The notes: a model not told the origin generated them from the sequence alone. A stretch of DNA of 64,000 bases from Prorocentrum cordatum (GCA_963575745.1 CAUYUJ010020170.1:1533233-1597232), one strand, 5' to 3'. Counted from the first letter of the stretch, positions 1 to 11,212 are shown. Made by a program: numbers and translations.

Positions 1-532
1 CGGTCTCGCTATTGATCTCACAATCGATCTCACAATCGATCTCACAATCGATCTCACATTCGATTTGACTATCGATCTAACTATCGAATTCACTTTGGAT
101 CTCATTATCGATCGTACATTCGGTCTCACTACCTATCTCACTATCGATATCACAACCGAAATCACAATCGATCTTACATTCGGTCTCACCATCGATCTCA
201 CTATCGAACTCACTATCGATCTCATTAGCAATCTCAGTCGATCGATCTCACAATCGATCTGACGATCGATCTCACAATCGATCTCACAATAGATCCCACT
301 ATCGATCTCACATTCGGTATCACTGTCGATCTCACTATCGATATCACAATCGATCTCACAATCGATATCCCATTCGGTCTCACAATCGATCTCACTACCA
401 ATACCACTATCGATCTCACAATCGATCTCACAATCGATCTGACATTCGGTCTCACGCTCGATCTCACAATCGATACCACTATCGATCTCACTATCGATCT
501 CACATTCGACCTCACGATCGATCTCAGTATCA
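1..532. repeat. 12-bp satellite (ATCTCACAATCG-type)
   Basis: Degenerate tandem repeat of a 12-bp unit related to ATCTCACAATCG. A variant unit CATTCGGTCTCAC recurs at about 117, 177, 311, 371 and 442, often 60 bp apart, which suggests a higher-order unit of five 12-mers. Open frames through it on both strands are repeat translations, not genes. The array continues beyond the left edge. Confidence 0.93.
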
Positions 533-549
533 AACATCAAAATAAAACA

Positions 550-586
550 CCAACATCATCATCACCATCATCATCAACAACATCAA

Positions 587-625
<39 letters not shown>

Positions 626-636
626 CATCATCATCT
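550..636. repeat. (ATC)n microsatellite
   Basis: Imperfect CAT/ATC trinucleotide run directly after the 12-bp satellite. Confidence 0.95.
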
Positions 637-810
637 TCGGGTCACCGACGGGACACCGGCGGGACACCGTGGGGCCCCGGCCGCCCGGGAGGGAGACATT
701 TGGTCCGGCCGCGCCTCAGCCACACGGGACACCAGCGGGACACCGGCGGGACACCGCGGGCCCCCGGCCGCCCGGAAGGGAGACATTTGGTCCGGCCGCG
801 CCTCAGCCAC
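637..810. repeat. 87-bp tandem duplication
   Basis: Two adjacent copies (about 637-723 and 724-810) share the core GGGAGACATTTGGTCCGGCC and a GGGACACC sub-repeat. The copies are nearly identical, so the duplication is recent. Confidence 0.9.
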
Positions 811-2141
811 AGGAGACTTTCTCTCGCCCGCCCACGCAGCTTCGCCTCGCCCGCACGCACGGCACGCACGAACACGAAACCGAAATCGATTTCCCGGTAG
901 GGGGGCTCTCCGTTCCGCTTCGATCTCGCCCCCTCACCTCCGACTAAGAGGAAGGAGAAGATACATAATAATCCGCACCTCGGAAGCCCACTTTAGGCAT
1001 GCACCCAGGGATCGTGTAAGAGTGTCCGGCCCCTTCATTATGATCGATACCGATGCTCGTCCTGGAGATCCCTCGTGGCCACGGCTGGATTCACTCTGGC
1101 CAAGGGGCACCCAGGAGACGCAAGTAATCAAACGGGTCCCGAGGGAAACTGGACCTGAGGTTTTTCCGCCGTTTTCGGGCTCCCAGGGCCCTCCACGGGC
1201 CCAGGGACTGCAAGAGAACGACTCGGGACGAAAGGTCGGTCTTGGGGAAAGGCCCCCGAGTAAAGGGCCCGTTTCCCTCAGGACCCGCCTGCTGTATGCC
1301 CAAGGGATTCGCCCCCCCCGCCGCTCGTCTCCTCGCCGCGCGCCGAGGAGTTGGCCTGCCTGCAGGTGCCCCACGGAAGTCTCTTTATCCCCCGTAGGCT
1401 GTGGGGGCCCACAGGAGCCCTGGGGCAGTTCAGGAAGCCCAAGATCCAACGACAAGCATGCCCCAGATTTCTTGTAGCGAGGCGTCTTATCGTGTGTGTG
1501 TGCTTGTGTGTGTATGCTGTCTCCCTCGTCGCCACGGCCGGATTCGCCCCGAAGTCCTGGTGAGGAGATATTTGGGGGGAGGTCCGTGGGGTGGCGGCAT
1601 GGGTATTTTCCTGCCCCCCCCCCCGCCCCCCAGGGAAAAGGGGGGAAGGGTAACGGGGAGGGGCGGGGGAATTGCAAGTATCCAGGGGCCTCCGATCGCT
1701 CATGTCTTCGGCGAGGCTCCCAGAGGGGTGCTTGGATCGGCTCATAGCTGGACTGGTCATACCTGGATCGGTTTCGTCCGGGGCTTGCTGCAGAGAGTGT
1801 GAGTTCGGCCGAGCGGTCAGCACGTCAGAAGGCCATGTGGGTAGTTTCTTCCATCGACACAGTCACGTGCGGTAAATTCGCGTCGTGTCGACCGGCGGCG
1901 ATCCCAGCGTGGGCGTTCAAGGTTGAACGCCACCCGTGGCCCAGACTCGGCACATCGTTGAACGATCCAGCGTTTCTGAAACGGCCGATCGTTCAAAGAT
2001 AAACGATCCCCGCGGTGTCAGGAACCAACGTCGGGACCGACACGACTCGACCTTGCCGCAGTCATGCCGTCATGCCTGTTCCTGTTTCCCGAAGGGAGCC
2101 CGAGGCCGAGGGCCGCGGCGGCAGGGGGCAGGGGCCAGCAC
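811..2141. other. no recognisable gene
   Basis: GC-rich sequence with short (TG)n near 1492-1520 and poly-C near 1612-1630. Overlapping frames occur on both strands but none shows a recognisable domain, so I see no supportable gene. Confidence 0.6.
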
Positions 2142-2157
2142 TCGCCTACGCGCAGAG

Positions 2158-2307
2158 GGGGGTACGCGGGAGAGGGGGGGAAGGCTTCTTCGAACCACCC
2201 TTGCTTGTTAGAAGGCGTGGGCCTCATCTATATAGATATGATATAGGACCAGCGCCTTCTAATAAGCAGCCTCCTTCTAAGGAGCCTTCCCCCTCCCCCA
2301 TACCCCC
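2158..2307. mobile_element. foldback element, family A copy 1
   Basis: Arms 2158-2222 and 2247-2307 are imperfect reverse complements, including TGCTTGTTAGAAGGCG against CGCCTTCTAATAAGCA and the G-rich/C-rich ends around GGGGAAGGCTTC. They enclose a short AT-rich loop (TCATCTATATAGATATG). No protein is encoded. A second copy lies at 54027-54138. The form is MITE- or introner-like; mobility is inferred. Confidence 0.7.
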
Positions 2308-2492
2308 TTGCGCGCGCCGCCGACCTCCGACGAGGCGGGGGGAGTCAGAGCGCTCACAAACGAGGCGCCGAGGTAGGACCCATACGGACTCGGCCATGGT
2401 AGGGGGCGCCCCTCCCAGGACGGCTGGAAAGCTCCTCCGCACCTGCCACCGTAGGGGTATATAGAGTAGAAGCTTCCCAGACGCCCAGGGAC

Positions 2493-2535
2493 AGGGAGGA
2501 GGAGGAGGAGGAGGAAGAGGAGGAGGAGGAGGAGG
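2493..2535. repeat. (GGA)n microsatellite
   Basis: Purine-rich GGA/GAA run on the + strand. Confidence 0.95.
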
Positions 2536-2579
2536 CGTGCCCGATGCCAGAAACAAAGAGGTTGCACCGTGGTTCGCCC

Positions 2580-2700
2580 GCTGAAGAGTGGCCCTTCGCC
2601 GGAGTGACCTCCGGCGCAGGCCCAGAGGGGGTCCCCCCTCCTTGGCCTGCGCGCTCGGGTGTGGTCCCCCCGCGGCCACCGGAAGCCACCCTCCAAAGCT
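2580..2700. repeat. dispersed repeat D, copy 1
   Basis: GTGGCCCTTCGCCGGAGTGA followed by a stretch with GGGGGTCCCCCC closely resembles 31275-31400 and, more weakly and partly rearranged, 39745-39850. It is an interspersed non-coding repeat of unknown class. Confidence 0.65.
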
Positions 2701-2770
2701 CACCCTGGCCTGCCTGGGGTCGCTCTTGCGTGCAGCCGGGGAGCTGTCGCTGCGCGGGTGAGCACGCGTC

Positions 2771-2772
<2 letters not shown>

Positions 2773-2815
<43 letters not shown>
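2773..2815. repeat. (GAC)n microsatellite
   Basis: Fourteen or so uninterrupted GAC/ACG units. They would encode polyaspartate in one frame, but no flanking coding evidence is visible. Confidence 0.9.
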
Positions 2816-2817
<2 letters not shown>

Positions 2818-3258
2818 GGCACCTCGGCAGGAAAGCCGCAGGGAGGCTTGCAGGAGAGTGCCGCCCCTCGCGCGGATGGTGCAGAAAGGTGGCAGAAGCC
2901 GCGCCATTCTGCTTCATCGGCCAAGGCCCAGACTCTCCCCATCTTGCTGTCAGCGCTGGCGCCGCAGCTGGGCAACGCTGGCCCCCGTCGACCGAGCACC
3001 CATCGGGGCGGCGGCGCAGGAGCAGGGGGGGGAGTGGGGGCCTCGAGAGGATCGAATTGGGGGCGGGGGCGCGGGGACGATGGCCGACGGCAGCTCCTGC
3101 TCACTTAGACCAGGGTGTGCTATCGGCGCCGCCGCGGGCGTTGTCCGCTTGAGGCGGACATCGCCTGCCCAGCAGCGGCCGCTGTCGGCTGTGGACAACA
3201 TTTGCTGTTGGGTATCGTCCCCATGGTTTCCGCCTCCATTTCGGACGTGCCCAGCGGA

Positions 3259-3430
3259 GGAGAAAGACGAGGAGGAGGGGGAGGGGGAGGAGCAGGAGGA
3301 GGAAGAGGAAGAGGAGAACGCTTCAGCCATGTAGCCAAAGTCTGAGCAACGTTGAAAAGGAGGAGGAGGAGGAGGAGGAGGAGGAGGTGGAGGAGGAGGA
3401 GGAGAAGGACGAGGAGGAGGGAGGAGGAAG
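3259..3430. repeat. (GGA)n purine tracts
   Basis: Two GGA-rich runs (about 3259-3325 and 3357-3430) separated by a short unique stretch. Confidence 0.93.
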
Positions 3431-3544
3431 AGTCCTTCCTCCTCCTGGATCCTGCCTTCTGGCTCCTGACTCCTAGCTCCTGGCTCCGGCCTCATACCTT
3501 TTCTGTCGGGGTGGACTCGCTCGCGTCGCGGAACCCACCTCCTG

Positions 3545-3615
3545 TCGCGCGAAGCGCGCTAGGGGCGGTACCGGAGGCGCCGCCAGGGGGGTCCAGCGCC
3601 GACCCAAGGAATTCG
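3545..3615 (-). repeat. dispersed repeat E, inverted copy
   Basis: On the minus strand this reads GGACCCCCCTGGCGGCGCCT, matching the cores at 45655-45730 and 51800-51880. Three copies in one window indicate an interspersed repeat family. Confidence 0.6.
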
Positions 3616-4068
3616 CACTGACCTCCGAAGGGTAATGTCTATGTGGTTGTTTGCTCCCCCAGTCCTTGAAGGAACGGGAGGCTGATGATCCAGGGAAGAA
3701 ACGCGGTGACAATGACCAAGATGTCGCGGGATCTTGTCGATGCCGATCTCGGATATGTTCCATGTCGGTCGTCGCCGATGTTCGAGGATGCTCCACGGAT
3801 GGACGGTGGGGAAGATGCGCAGTGACCAAGATCGAGAAAGAACTTTCATCATTCGGTCCCGGTCATGGTCACTTGAGCGACGCAGAAAAGCGGGTTCGAT
3901 CGCGCCGACATGGGCGCGTAAGTTGCCCGCGTAAGGTCGCGCGTAAGCGCCCTCGGTCCCGATTTGGTGTGCCGGGCTTGCGGCCCGCGTCAGCCGCGGA
4001 GTAAGGTAGCTATGCCATCTCGCGCAAGACCCGCTACTTTTCGTCGCTCACCTCTGTCTCTCCTTGCA

Positions 4069-4069
<1 letters not shown>

Positions 4070-4110
<41 letters not shown>

Positions 4111-4280
4111 CAGCATAGGGGACGAGGCAGTACCCGCCGCCAGAGGCCGGTGGTCGTCGGGGGCCCCGGCGCTTCGATCGCCGTGCCGTTCGCGGGGCGG
4201 CTGCCCTACGAGCGGATCGCCCACTTCGCCACGGTGGCCGCCGCCGCCGACGACGTCGACGTCGACGGCGACTACGGCAG
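4070..4280 (+). CDS. candidate internal exon, Asp-rich
   Basis: A pyrimidine-rich stretch ending CTCTCCTTGCAG (AG at 4068-4069) precedes an open frame. It encodes about 14 aspartates, a basic RGRGSTRRQRP stretch, then VVVGGPGASIAVPFAGRLPY and a hydrophobic/acidic segment ending DVDVDGDYGR. TACGGCAG|GTTAGC at 4280/4281 looks like a 5' splice donor. Non-repetitive composition between two GAC tracts and the paired splice-like signals suggest a real coding exon. No domain is recognised and neighbouring exons are not identified. An alternative is a chance open frame between two GAC repeats. Confidence 0.45.
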
Positions 4281-4298
4281 GTTAGCGTCGTGTCAGCC

Positions 4299-4299
<1 letters not shown>

Positions 4300-4368
<69 letters not shown>
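4300..4368. repeat. (GAC)23 microsatellite with duplicated donor
   Basis: Twenty-three perfect GAC units followed by TACGGCAGGTT. The same TACGGCAG|GTT junction ends the candidate exon 90 bp upstream, so the repeat plus splice-donor-like end appears duplicated. Confidence 0.95.
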
Positions 4369-4496
4369 TACGGCAGGTTCCGCACCCAGACCCCCTCGCG
4401 TTGTGAAAAAGTCGTGAGGGAATGTGTTCTGTTACTCTCGGCTTCCAGGGGACCTCGCCTGGCCCTGGGACCGTCAAAATCTGCCCAGGATGAGAA

Positions 4497-4660
4497 ACCC
4501 GTCCTGGGGAAGAGGTCCCGTCCTCTGAGGCGAAGTGCGAGCAGTGCGGGCAGTGCGGGGTCCAGCCCACCCCCTGTGGTGGCGAATAGCGGGAAGTGCG
4601 GGTAGTGTGGGGCCCAGGTCCTTTGGGGGCGAAGTGCGAGAAGTGTGGGTCCCACGGCCC
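4497..4660. repeat. minisatellite, about 55-65 bp
   Basis: Repeated motif GGCGAAGTGCGAGCAGTGCGG and variants separated by CCCA-containing spacers, about three imperfect units. Confidence 0.6.
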
Positions 4661-6270
4661 CCCCAAGCCAGTGACCTTCCGACATCGTGCACCTGACCCA
4701 ACCAGTGACCGAACCAGTGAACGAAACATAGAAACATAGACATCAAAACCAGACAACACGTTGCACCCTGAGATAAACCATTCGTGCCCCGAGATTGTTC
4801 GATGGGGACAGTTGGAAGGAAAAAGATGCCCAACCTTGGAAACTCGTTCAACTAGTGACCAGTGCAGCAAGTGAACTGCCCAGTGACCGAACATGTAATT
4901 CGAAACAGGAGAGAGAGGTCCTATGCGGCGCTTCTGTGGTCCCCTCGGAGCCCATCACTCTTTCGCTGTTGTCCATGGAGGCTGGGGCATATTGAGGGAG
5001 TCCTGTACCACCTGCTCGGCGGTCGAAGTCTCGCATGAGGTACCTCATTGGCGCAGATGCACTTCACCGTGGACTGAGTGGGCAGATTGGGCCATCAGTG
5101 CCCGCATGACCTCCAGCGCGCACACCTTGCGGTGCTGAAGTCTGATGCTTCGCTTCCCCGCAACGCACGCAGGCCCGCGTCGCGGACAGCCCCCGCGCAG
5201 CGAGAACGGTCAACCCTCCGGCGCGGTGCGCCGACGCGGCGGGGGTGGAGTCCCGTCGGGGGAGGCCTCCCGTGTGCACATCACGAGGCGCAGAGTCCAG
5301 TGGGCACACGAAGCAGGAATACAGTCAACGCGCCTAGTAAGGACGCGCGCCTTCGTCTGGAGTACCCTTTTTGTCCTTGCCTCTGAGGCCCGTCCTTGCC
5401 ATTATCACTGGTCGCCCGCCGCCCTAAAAAACCCATTATCACCCGTCCTTCATACACGTTTTGAATGTATTACATGTCAGCAGGTGCTCCACGAGAACGC
5501 CTTCTGGACCCACGGGACACCTCGTGTAGAGTTCTCTTTTTGCGCGCGTGTTCTTCCCGTACGTATCTCCTGCACCAGGACAGCAGGCATCGACGACTCT
5601 GGGCCTCTGGAGGGCTGCTCCGGCTCTGGGGAGACCAACACAGAACGACCCGCGTCCCGAAATGTACCCAGAAGGTGGGGTCGAGAACTGAGTGGGTCTG
5701 GGGGGAGCCCAGGGGCCGAAGATCAGGAAGATCTTGGGGCCAGGAGATCAGGAGGCAAAAGGGGAGTGGCGGGAGGGAGGGAGCAGGGACGAGGGACACG
5801 GAGCAAACGGACGGATGACGAGGAGAAGTTGGATCAGCTTGAGGGGCAGGAGAAGGGAGGAGGAGGAGGAGGAGCGAGGAAGAGGGCGGGAGAAGGAGGG
5901 GAGGGAAGAGTGAAGAGCACGAGGATGGCGACGGGGAAGACAATGACGAGGAGGAGGACAAGCAGGACCCCACCCCTCTTGGCGCCTCCGCCGTTGGGCG
6001 GACGCCCGGCTCGCGGGCGCTTGGCGCGCTCGCCGCCGCCGTTGCCGCCGCCGCCGCCGCCCCCGCGGATCGTGAGGTCATCCCCACCCACCCCTCATTC
6101 AGCCAGCTCCACCCTCTCCCCCTGCGCACCCCTCCCTGACATCCTCGCGTCGTGGAGGGGTCACGACCGACGGCTTCTGAGCACTCTCGGCCTTCCGTGG
6201 CCCTCACCGGCCCCGAGGGCCGTCAGAGAGCGACCCGCGACGAAAGGCCGTTCCCAGAAAAGGTGTCCAG
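4661..6270. other. no recognisable gene
   Basis: GC-rich, with GGA runs near 5850-5910 and GCC repeats near 6030-6065. A 440-codon open frame spans 5145-6467 but has low-complexity composition and no domain, and overlapping frames on the other strand are similarly long. I see no supportable gene. Confidence 0.6.
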
Positions 6271-8798
6271 ATTCCTCTCGCTTCGCGGGGTGCACGTCCG
6301 GAGTACGTACAGTGAGGTCGTACAGTGAGGCGTTTGGAGGGCCTCTTTGGGCCGGCTTGATCCGTCTTCGGCCGCCTGCGGGCCCTCTTGAGGGCTCCCT
6401 TGAGGGCTTATTGGGCCGTCTTGGAGCCATTTCGGAGGCTTCTTGGGCCGTGCAGGAGGAATATTAAAAAATAGTCCACATTTAGTTTCGGGGCGATTTG
6501 TTTGATTCCAGCGCTGGCTCTGATCACGGACGCCGCCGTGACCAACTTCCATCTGGCTGGCGCTGCGCCGCGGTTCGCCCAGGGTGGGATATTATTGTTT
6601 AATGACTCACCGAGGGTGTTTCAGAGCACGTTCAGTCCAGTCGTTGTGGGGCCTCCTGGGAGTCTCTTGGGAGCTTCTTGGCAGCTTCTTAGGGGCTTTT
6701 TGGAGCCTCTGGGGGGCCTCTTTGGAGCCTCTTGGGACCTCTTGGGGACGTTTTGGGCCGTCTTTGGGCGCTCTTACGCCGTCTGGCCACTTCGGAGGCC
6801 ACTTTGGAAGCCTCTCGCGGCCGCCTTGGGGCTCTCTTGGGGTCCTCTGGGGCCGTCTTGGGGGTGTCTTGGGCCGTCTTGGAGGTTTTTTTGGCTGTCT
6901 CGGGGCCCTCTTGGGCCGTCTTGGGGCCCCCATTGGAGGCCTCTTGGGCCGTTTGGGAGCCTTCTTGGAGGCTGCTTGGGCCGCCAAGGCCTTCTGAGAG
7001 CCGAAAAAGACGAGAACATTGAAATGGTCCCAGAACTTAGGAACATCAAAGATTTTGGCCTCCAGAGGCGCTTTCGGGAGTCTCCTTGGGGGCCTCTTGG
7101 ACCTTCTTGGGGGCCTCATGGGCCCTCTTGGGGCCATCTTGGGCCGTCTTGAGGCCGTCTTCGGCTGTCTTGGGGCCATCTTGGGCCGTCTTGAAACCTT
7201 CTTGGGGCCCCAAGAGGCCCAAGAGGCCGAATTTGTTGATTTCTTATAGGTTTCTGTAGGTTTTTGGCCCCACAAGGGGCCCTCCACCTTTGGGTCGACG
7301 GAAGTGGCGCGACTCCGGGGGGGGTAGGGGTGGAGACAGAATAATGCAACACAATACAATACGTGGCAATTATGCAAGCATTGGACACATTGGATCCATT
7401 GCATTAGGGCTTCCGCTCCGCTGCGCGACCTGCCTCCGGCAATACGTCACTTCCAGACGTGGATTCCTCTCGCTTCGCGGGGTGCACGTCCGGAGCACGT
7501 ACAGTCACGTCGTCGCGGGGCCTCTTTGGGAGCCTCCTGGGTGCCTCCTGGAGGCCTCTTGGGAGCTTCTTTGGGCCTCTTGGGTGCTTCTTTGGGGCCT
7601 CTCCCCCCCGCCTTTTCACTCTCCCTCCCCATTTTCTCTTCCAGCGCCGGCTCTAATCATGCGCGCCGCCGTGACCAACTTCCACCTGGCTGGCGCTGCG
7701 CCGTCGTTCGCCCAGGGGGGGGAATAACATTACGCTCCAGTCGTTGTGTGGCCTTGTGGGGGCTTCTTTGAGGCCTCTTGGAAGCTTCTTGGGGATTTTT
7801 TGGTGGCCTCTAGGTTTTTGGGGGGGAGTTCCTTGGGGGCCTCTTGGAGGCCTCTTTGGAGCCTCTTGGGGGCATCTTGGGCCGTCTTGGGGCGTTTCTG
7901 CGCCGTTCCGCCCCTTCGGAGGCCGTTTTGGGACCTCTCGCGGCCGCCTTGGGGTTCTCTTGGGGTCCTCTTGGGCCGTCTCAGGGTTTTTTTGGACCGC
8001 CTTGGGGGCCTCTTTGAGCCGTCTTGGGGCCCTCCTGGGCCGTTTGGAGCCCTCTTTGGAGCCTCCGGGGGCCTTGGGGACGTCTTGGAGCCGTCTTTGG
8101 GCGCTCTTACGCCGTCTGGCCACTTCGGAGGCCACTTTGGAAGCCTCTCGCGGCCGCCTTGGGGCTCTCTCGGGGTCCTCTGGGGCCGTCTTGGGGGTTT
8201 CTTGGGCCGTCTTGGAGGCTTTTCTGGCTGTCTCGGGGCCCTCTTGGGCCGTCTTGGGGCCCCCTTGGAGGCCTCTTGGGTCGTTTGGGGGCCTTTTTGG
8301 AAGCTGCTTGGGCCGTCATGGCCTTCTGAGAGCCGAAAAAGGCGAGAACGTTGAAATTGTTCCAAAATTATAGGAACATCAAAGATTTTGACCTCCGGAG
8401 GCGCTCTCGGGAGTCTTCTGGGGGGCCTCTTGGACCTTTTGGGGGGCCTCATGGGCCCTCTTGGGGCCATCTTGGGTCGTCTTGAGGCCGGCTTGGGCTG
8501 TCTTGGGGCAATCTTGGGCCGTCTTGAAACCTTCTTGGGGCCCCAAGAGGCCCAAGAGGCCGAATTCGTTGATTTCTTCTAGGTTTTTGTAGGTTTTTGG
8601 GCCCACAAGGGGCCCTCCACTTTTGGGTCGACGGAAGTGGCGCGACTCCGGGGGGAGGGTTGGGGGGGAGAGATAACAATGTAACACAATGCAATATGTA
8701 ACAATTACGCAATGATTGGATACATGGTATCCATTGCATTAGGGTTTCCGCTCCGCTGCGCGACCTGCCTCCGGCAAAACGTCACTTCCGGACGTGGA
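6271..8798. repeat. 1.2-1.3 kb tandem segmental duplication
   Basis: Unit 1 (6271-7463) and unit 2 (7464-8798) share the same order of landmarks. These are CTCTCGCTTCGCGGGGTGCA, then GCCGCCGTGACCAACTTCCA, a TTGGGCCGTC field, TTTGGGTCGACGGAAGTGGC, and CTCCGCTGCGCGACCTGCCT. The copies differ by several indels, mostly inside the minisatellite part. Confidence 0.9.
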
Positions 8799-9300
8799 CT
8801 CTACAGGCTTACGCCACATCCGCCGACCCCTTCTGTGAGTGTTGCGAGGCCCGGAGTTTCTGGCCAGCGGCGTCTTGTGTGAGGGTGCGGTGTCGCGCGC
8901 GGGTGGTGGCACATACGTAGGGGGTCCAAATGTTTGCGTGATGCCGGTGGTCTGGGGCGTGTTTTGCGAGCGCCTCGCGTGCTGTGCACCCAGGTGCGGG
9001 GTGTCCTTCTGGGAGGTCGGCCTTTCTTTCGACCCGCAACCAAGTGGAGGTCCACCGGAAGACGAAAGGAGCAAGAGCAGCGTGCGGAAGCTGTGATCAG
9101 CGAGGCATCACCGCGAAAGATGTGGCAGATGAGTCGAAACGGGTGAAGAGGCTGTTGAAGTTCGCAGCGCGCACGAAACAGTTCGCGCGGCAGCAGCACA
9201 TTAGCGCCGAGCCAGATAGTAAGCACGTCGCGAGGAAGAACAAGGCTGTATGCGCGGAGTGCATTGCCGTTGGCTTGGCGGCTCGCAATACGGAAGCGTC
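8799..9300. other. no recognisable gene
   Basis: Unique-looking sequence between minisatellite blocks. Frames on both strands are open for 200-600 bases but show no recognisable motif. Confidence 0.5.
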
Positions 9301-9439
9301 TGGGAGTCTTTTGGGGGCCTCCTGGGGGCCTCTTGGGGGCTCCTTGGGGCGTTTTGGCGGCCTTTTGGGGGCCTCTGGCGGCCTCTTGGGGCACTATTGG
9401 GGCCCCCTGGGACTCGCGGGGGCGGAAAGCTAGATTTTT

Positions 9440-10640
9440 GAACGTTTGGTTGCCCTCTTGGGCCCGTCTTGGTGCCGTCTTGGAGCCTTCTTGGGCCGTT
9501 TTGGGGGACCTCTTGGGCCGTCATGGGGCAATCTTGGGCCGTCGTGGGGCCGTCTCGGGGGCCTCTTAGGCCGTCTCGGGGCGGTTTTCGGGGCCTCTTG
9601 GGCCGTCTTGGAGCATCGGAAAGCCCACGAGGCGAATTTGTGAGAACAAAAAAAGTTGCACAAAGAAAATGATGTTTTTTTGCGTCTAGGGACCCTCTTG
9701 GGACGCATCTTGGAGGCCCCTTGGGGCGTTTTGGGCCAGCTGGAGGCCATCTCGGGTGTCTTCGATCGCTCTTGGACCGTGTGGGACCATGTTGAGTTTT
9801 CTTGGAAGCCACTTGGAACGCTCCTGGAGCGCTCTTGGGGCCGTTTTCGGGGCTCTTTTGGGCCGTCTTCGGCGCCTCTTGAGCCGTCTTGGCGCCCTCT
9901 TGGGCTGTCTTGGGGCCCTCTTGGGGGTTTCTTGGACCGTCTTGGTGCGGTCTTGGGGGCCGTTGGGGCCGTCTGGGAGCGTCGGAAAGCCCAAAAGGCG
10001 ACTTTCTGTGAAAAATGTACGCTGTACGAAAGGAGCGGGCTTACTTTTTGCATCTAGACGCCCGCTCGGGGCGCATCTTGGATACCTCTTGGGGCCTCTT
10101 GGAGGCATCTTGGGCCGTCTGGAGGCCATCTTCGATGTCGTCGGTCGCTTCTGGACCGTCTAGGACTATATTGAGCTCTCTTGGAGGCCACTTGGGGCGT
10201 TCCTGGAGCGCTCTTGGGGCCGTCTTCGGGGCCCTCTTGAGCTGTCTTGGACGCCTGTTGGGCTGTCTCGGGGCCTTCGTGGGGTATCTTGGGACCCTCT
10301 TGGAGGTTTCTTGAGCCGTTTTGGGGCAGTTTTGGGTGCCTCTTGGGCCGTCTGGGGGCATCGGAAAGCCCAGAAGGCGAATTTGTGAAAAATGTACGTC
10401 TTACGAAGGGAATGGGCCAATTTTGCGTCTAGGGACCCTCTTGGGACGCATCTTGGAGGCCTCTTGGGGCCTCGTGGGGCCTCGTGGGGGCCTCTTGGGC
10501 CGTCTAGGAAGCCTCTTAGCCCGTCTTTGGGCCATCTTGGGCGTCTTGGAGCGCTCATTTGGCGTCTCGGGGCCCTCGTGGGCCGTCTTGGAGGCCTCCT
10601 GGGGCCTTCTTGGACCGTCGCGTGGGCCCGTTTTTGCGCT
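9440..10640. repeat. about 370-bp higher-order repeat
   Basis: The block GCATCGGAAAGCCC, then a short AT-rich stretch with GTGAAAAATGTACG or a diverged form, then a GCGTCTAGGGACCCTC-like stretch and GGACGCATCTTGGA, recurs near 9612, 9979 and 10357. The spacings are 367 and 378 bp. Confidence 0.85.
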
Positions 10641-10951
10641 TTTGGCCCGTTTGGGGACCTTCTGCTCCCCCATGACGCGTTCGGTCCTGAGTGCCCCGGG
10701 TCCGGGGAGGGGGGTCGAATCTCCGGTTTAGGGTCCCTGGGGGGGGTATGGGGGGAGAACTATCTCACACGCCTAGAGACCCACAAGGGGTCGGCGGACT
10801 TTTGCGGAGCCACGCTGCGGAAAAAAACACAACGCCGGACGTCTGGGCCTCCTCTTGCCCCCTGCACGCCCCAAAGTGCTTCATGGTCTGAGGGCGTTCC
10901 TGCCGTGCGCGGCCCTTTCCCCACTTCCCTCCCGCCGTTCCTTTCGCCGTA

Positions 10952-11012
10952 GCGCCTCTGTAGCTCAACGGCAGCCATGCTGCAGTTCGACCGCAATTCG
11001 GATCCGAGGCGC
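10952..11012 (+). tRNA. tRNA-like remnant
   Basis: A perfect 7-bp acceptor-like pairing (GCGCCTC with GAGGCGC) encloses TAGCTCAACGGCAG, an excellent tRNA D-arm/box A match. It also contains AGTTCGACCGC, a partial box B match. The total is only 61 nt, and box A to box B spacing is too short for a normal tRNA, so the anticodon arm appears deleted. It could be a tRNA pseudogene or a tRNA-derived SINE head. Confidence 0.3.
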
Positions 11013-11033
11013 CGCAGACCAAAAAATCTGGGC

Positions 11034-11097
11034 CTCCTCCTCCTCCTCCTCCTCCTCCTCCTCCTCCTCCTCCTCCTCCTCCTCCTCCTCCTCCTCT
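11034..11097. repeat. (TCC)n left of recombinase element
   Basis: Near-perfect CTC/TCC run that ends a few bases before the left repeat A1 of the element at 11104-13418. Confidence 0.95.
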
Positions 11098-11103
11098 TCC
11101 ACC

Positions 11104-11204
11104 TGCGCTCTACTTTGTTGATGATTGCCGGATGCTACAGCACGAGAGGCCACGTGTTTCAGAGGAGCCCTGATCCGCTGCCGTTTTCAGGTCTCCTCGT
11201 CGCG
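11104..11204 (+). repeat. split direct repeat A1
   Basis: Begins TGCGCTCTACTTTGTTGATG. It matches A2 at 13142-13242 with six substitutions and no gaps. Confidence 0.93.
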
Positions 11205-11212
11205 CTGAGGCC

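Larger units (their letters stand above)
6640..10640. repeat. TTGGGCCGTCTTGGGG minisatellite field
   Basis: About 4 kb dominated by degenerate 11-13-bp units of the type CTTGGGCCGTCT and TTGGGGCCCTCT, always in the same orientation. Long open frames rich in Trp, Gly, Leu and Ser (or Pro, Arg and Lys on the minus strand) come from the repeat and should not be read as proteins. Smaller same-orientation patches occur at 20490-20700, 32130-32260 and 53130-53420. Confidence 0.92.

Noticed and set aside
5145-6467. 440-codon open frame
   Set aside because: Low-complexity Arg/Gly/Pro composition, similarly long frames on the opposite strand, GGA and GCC repeats inside and no domain.
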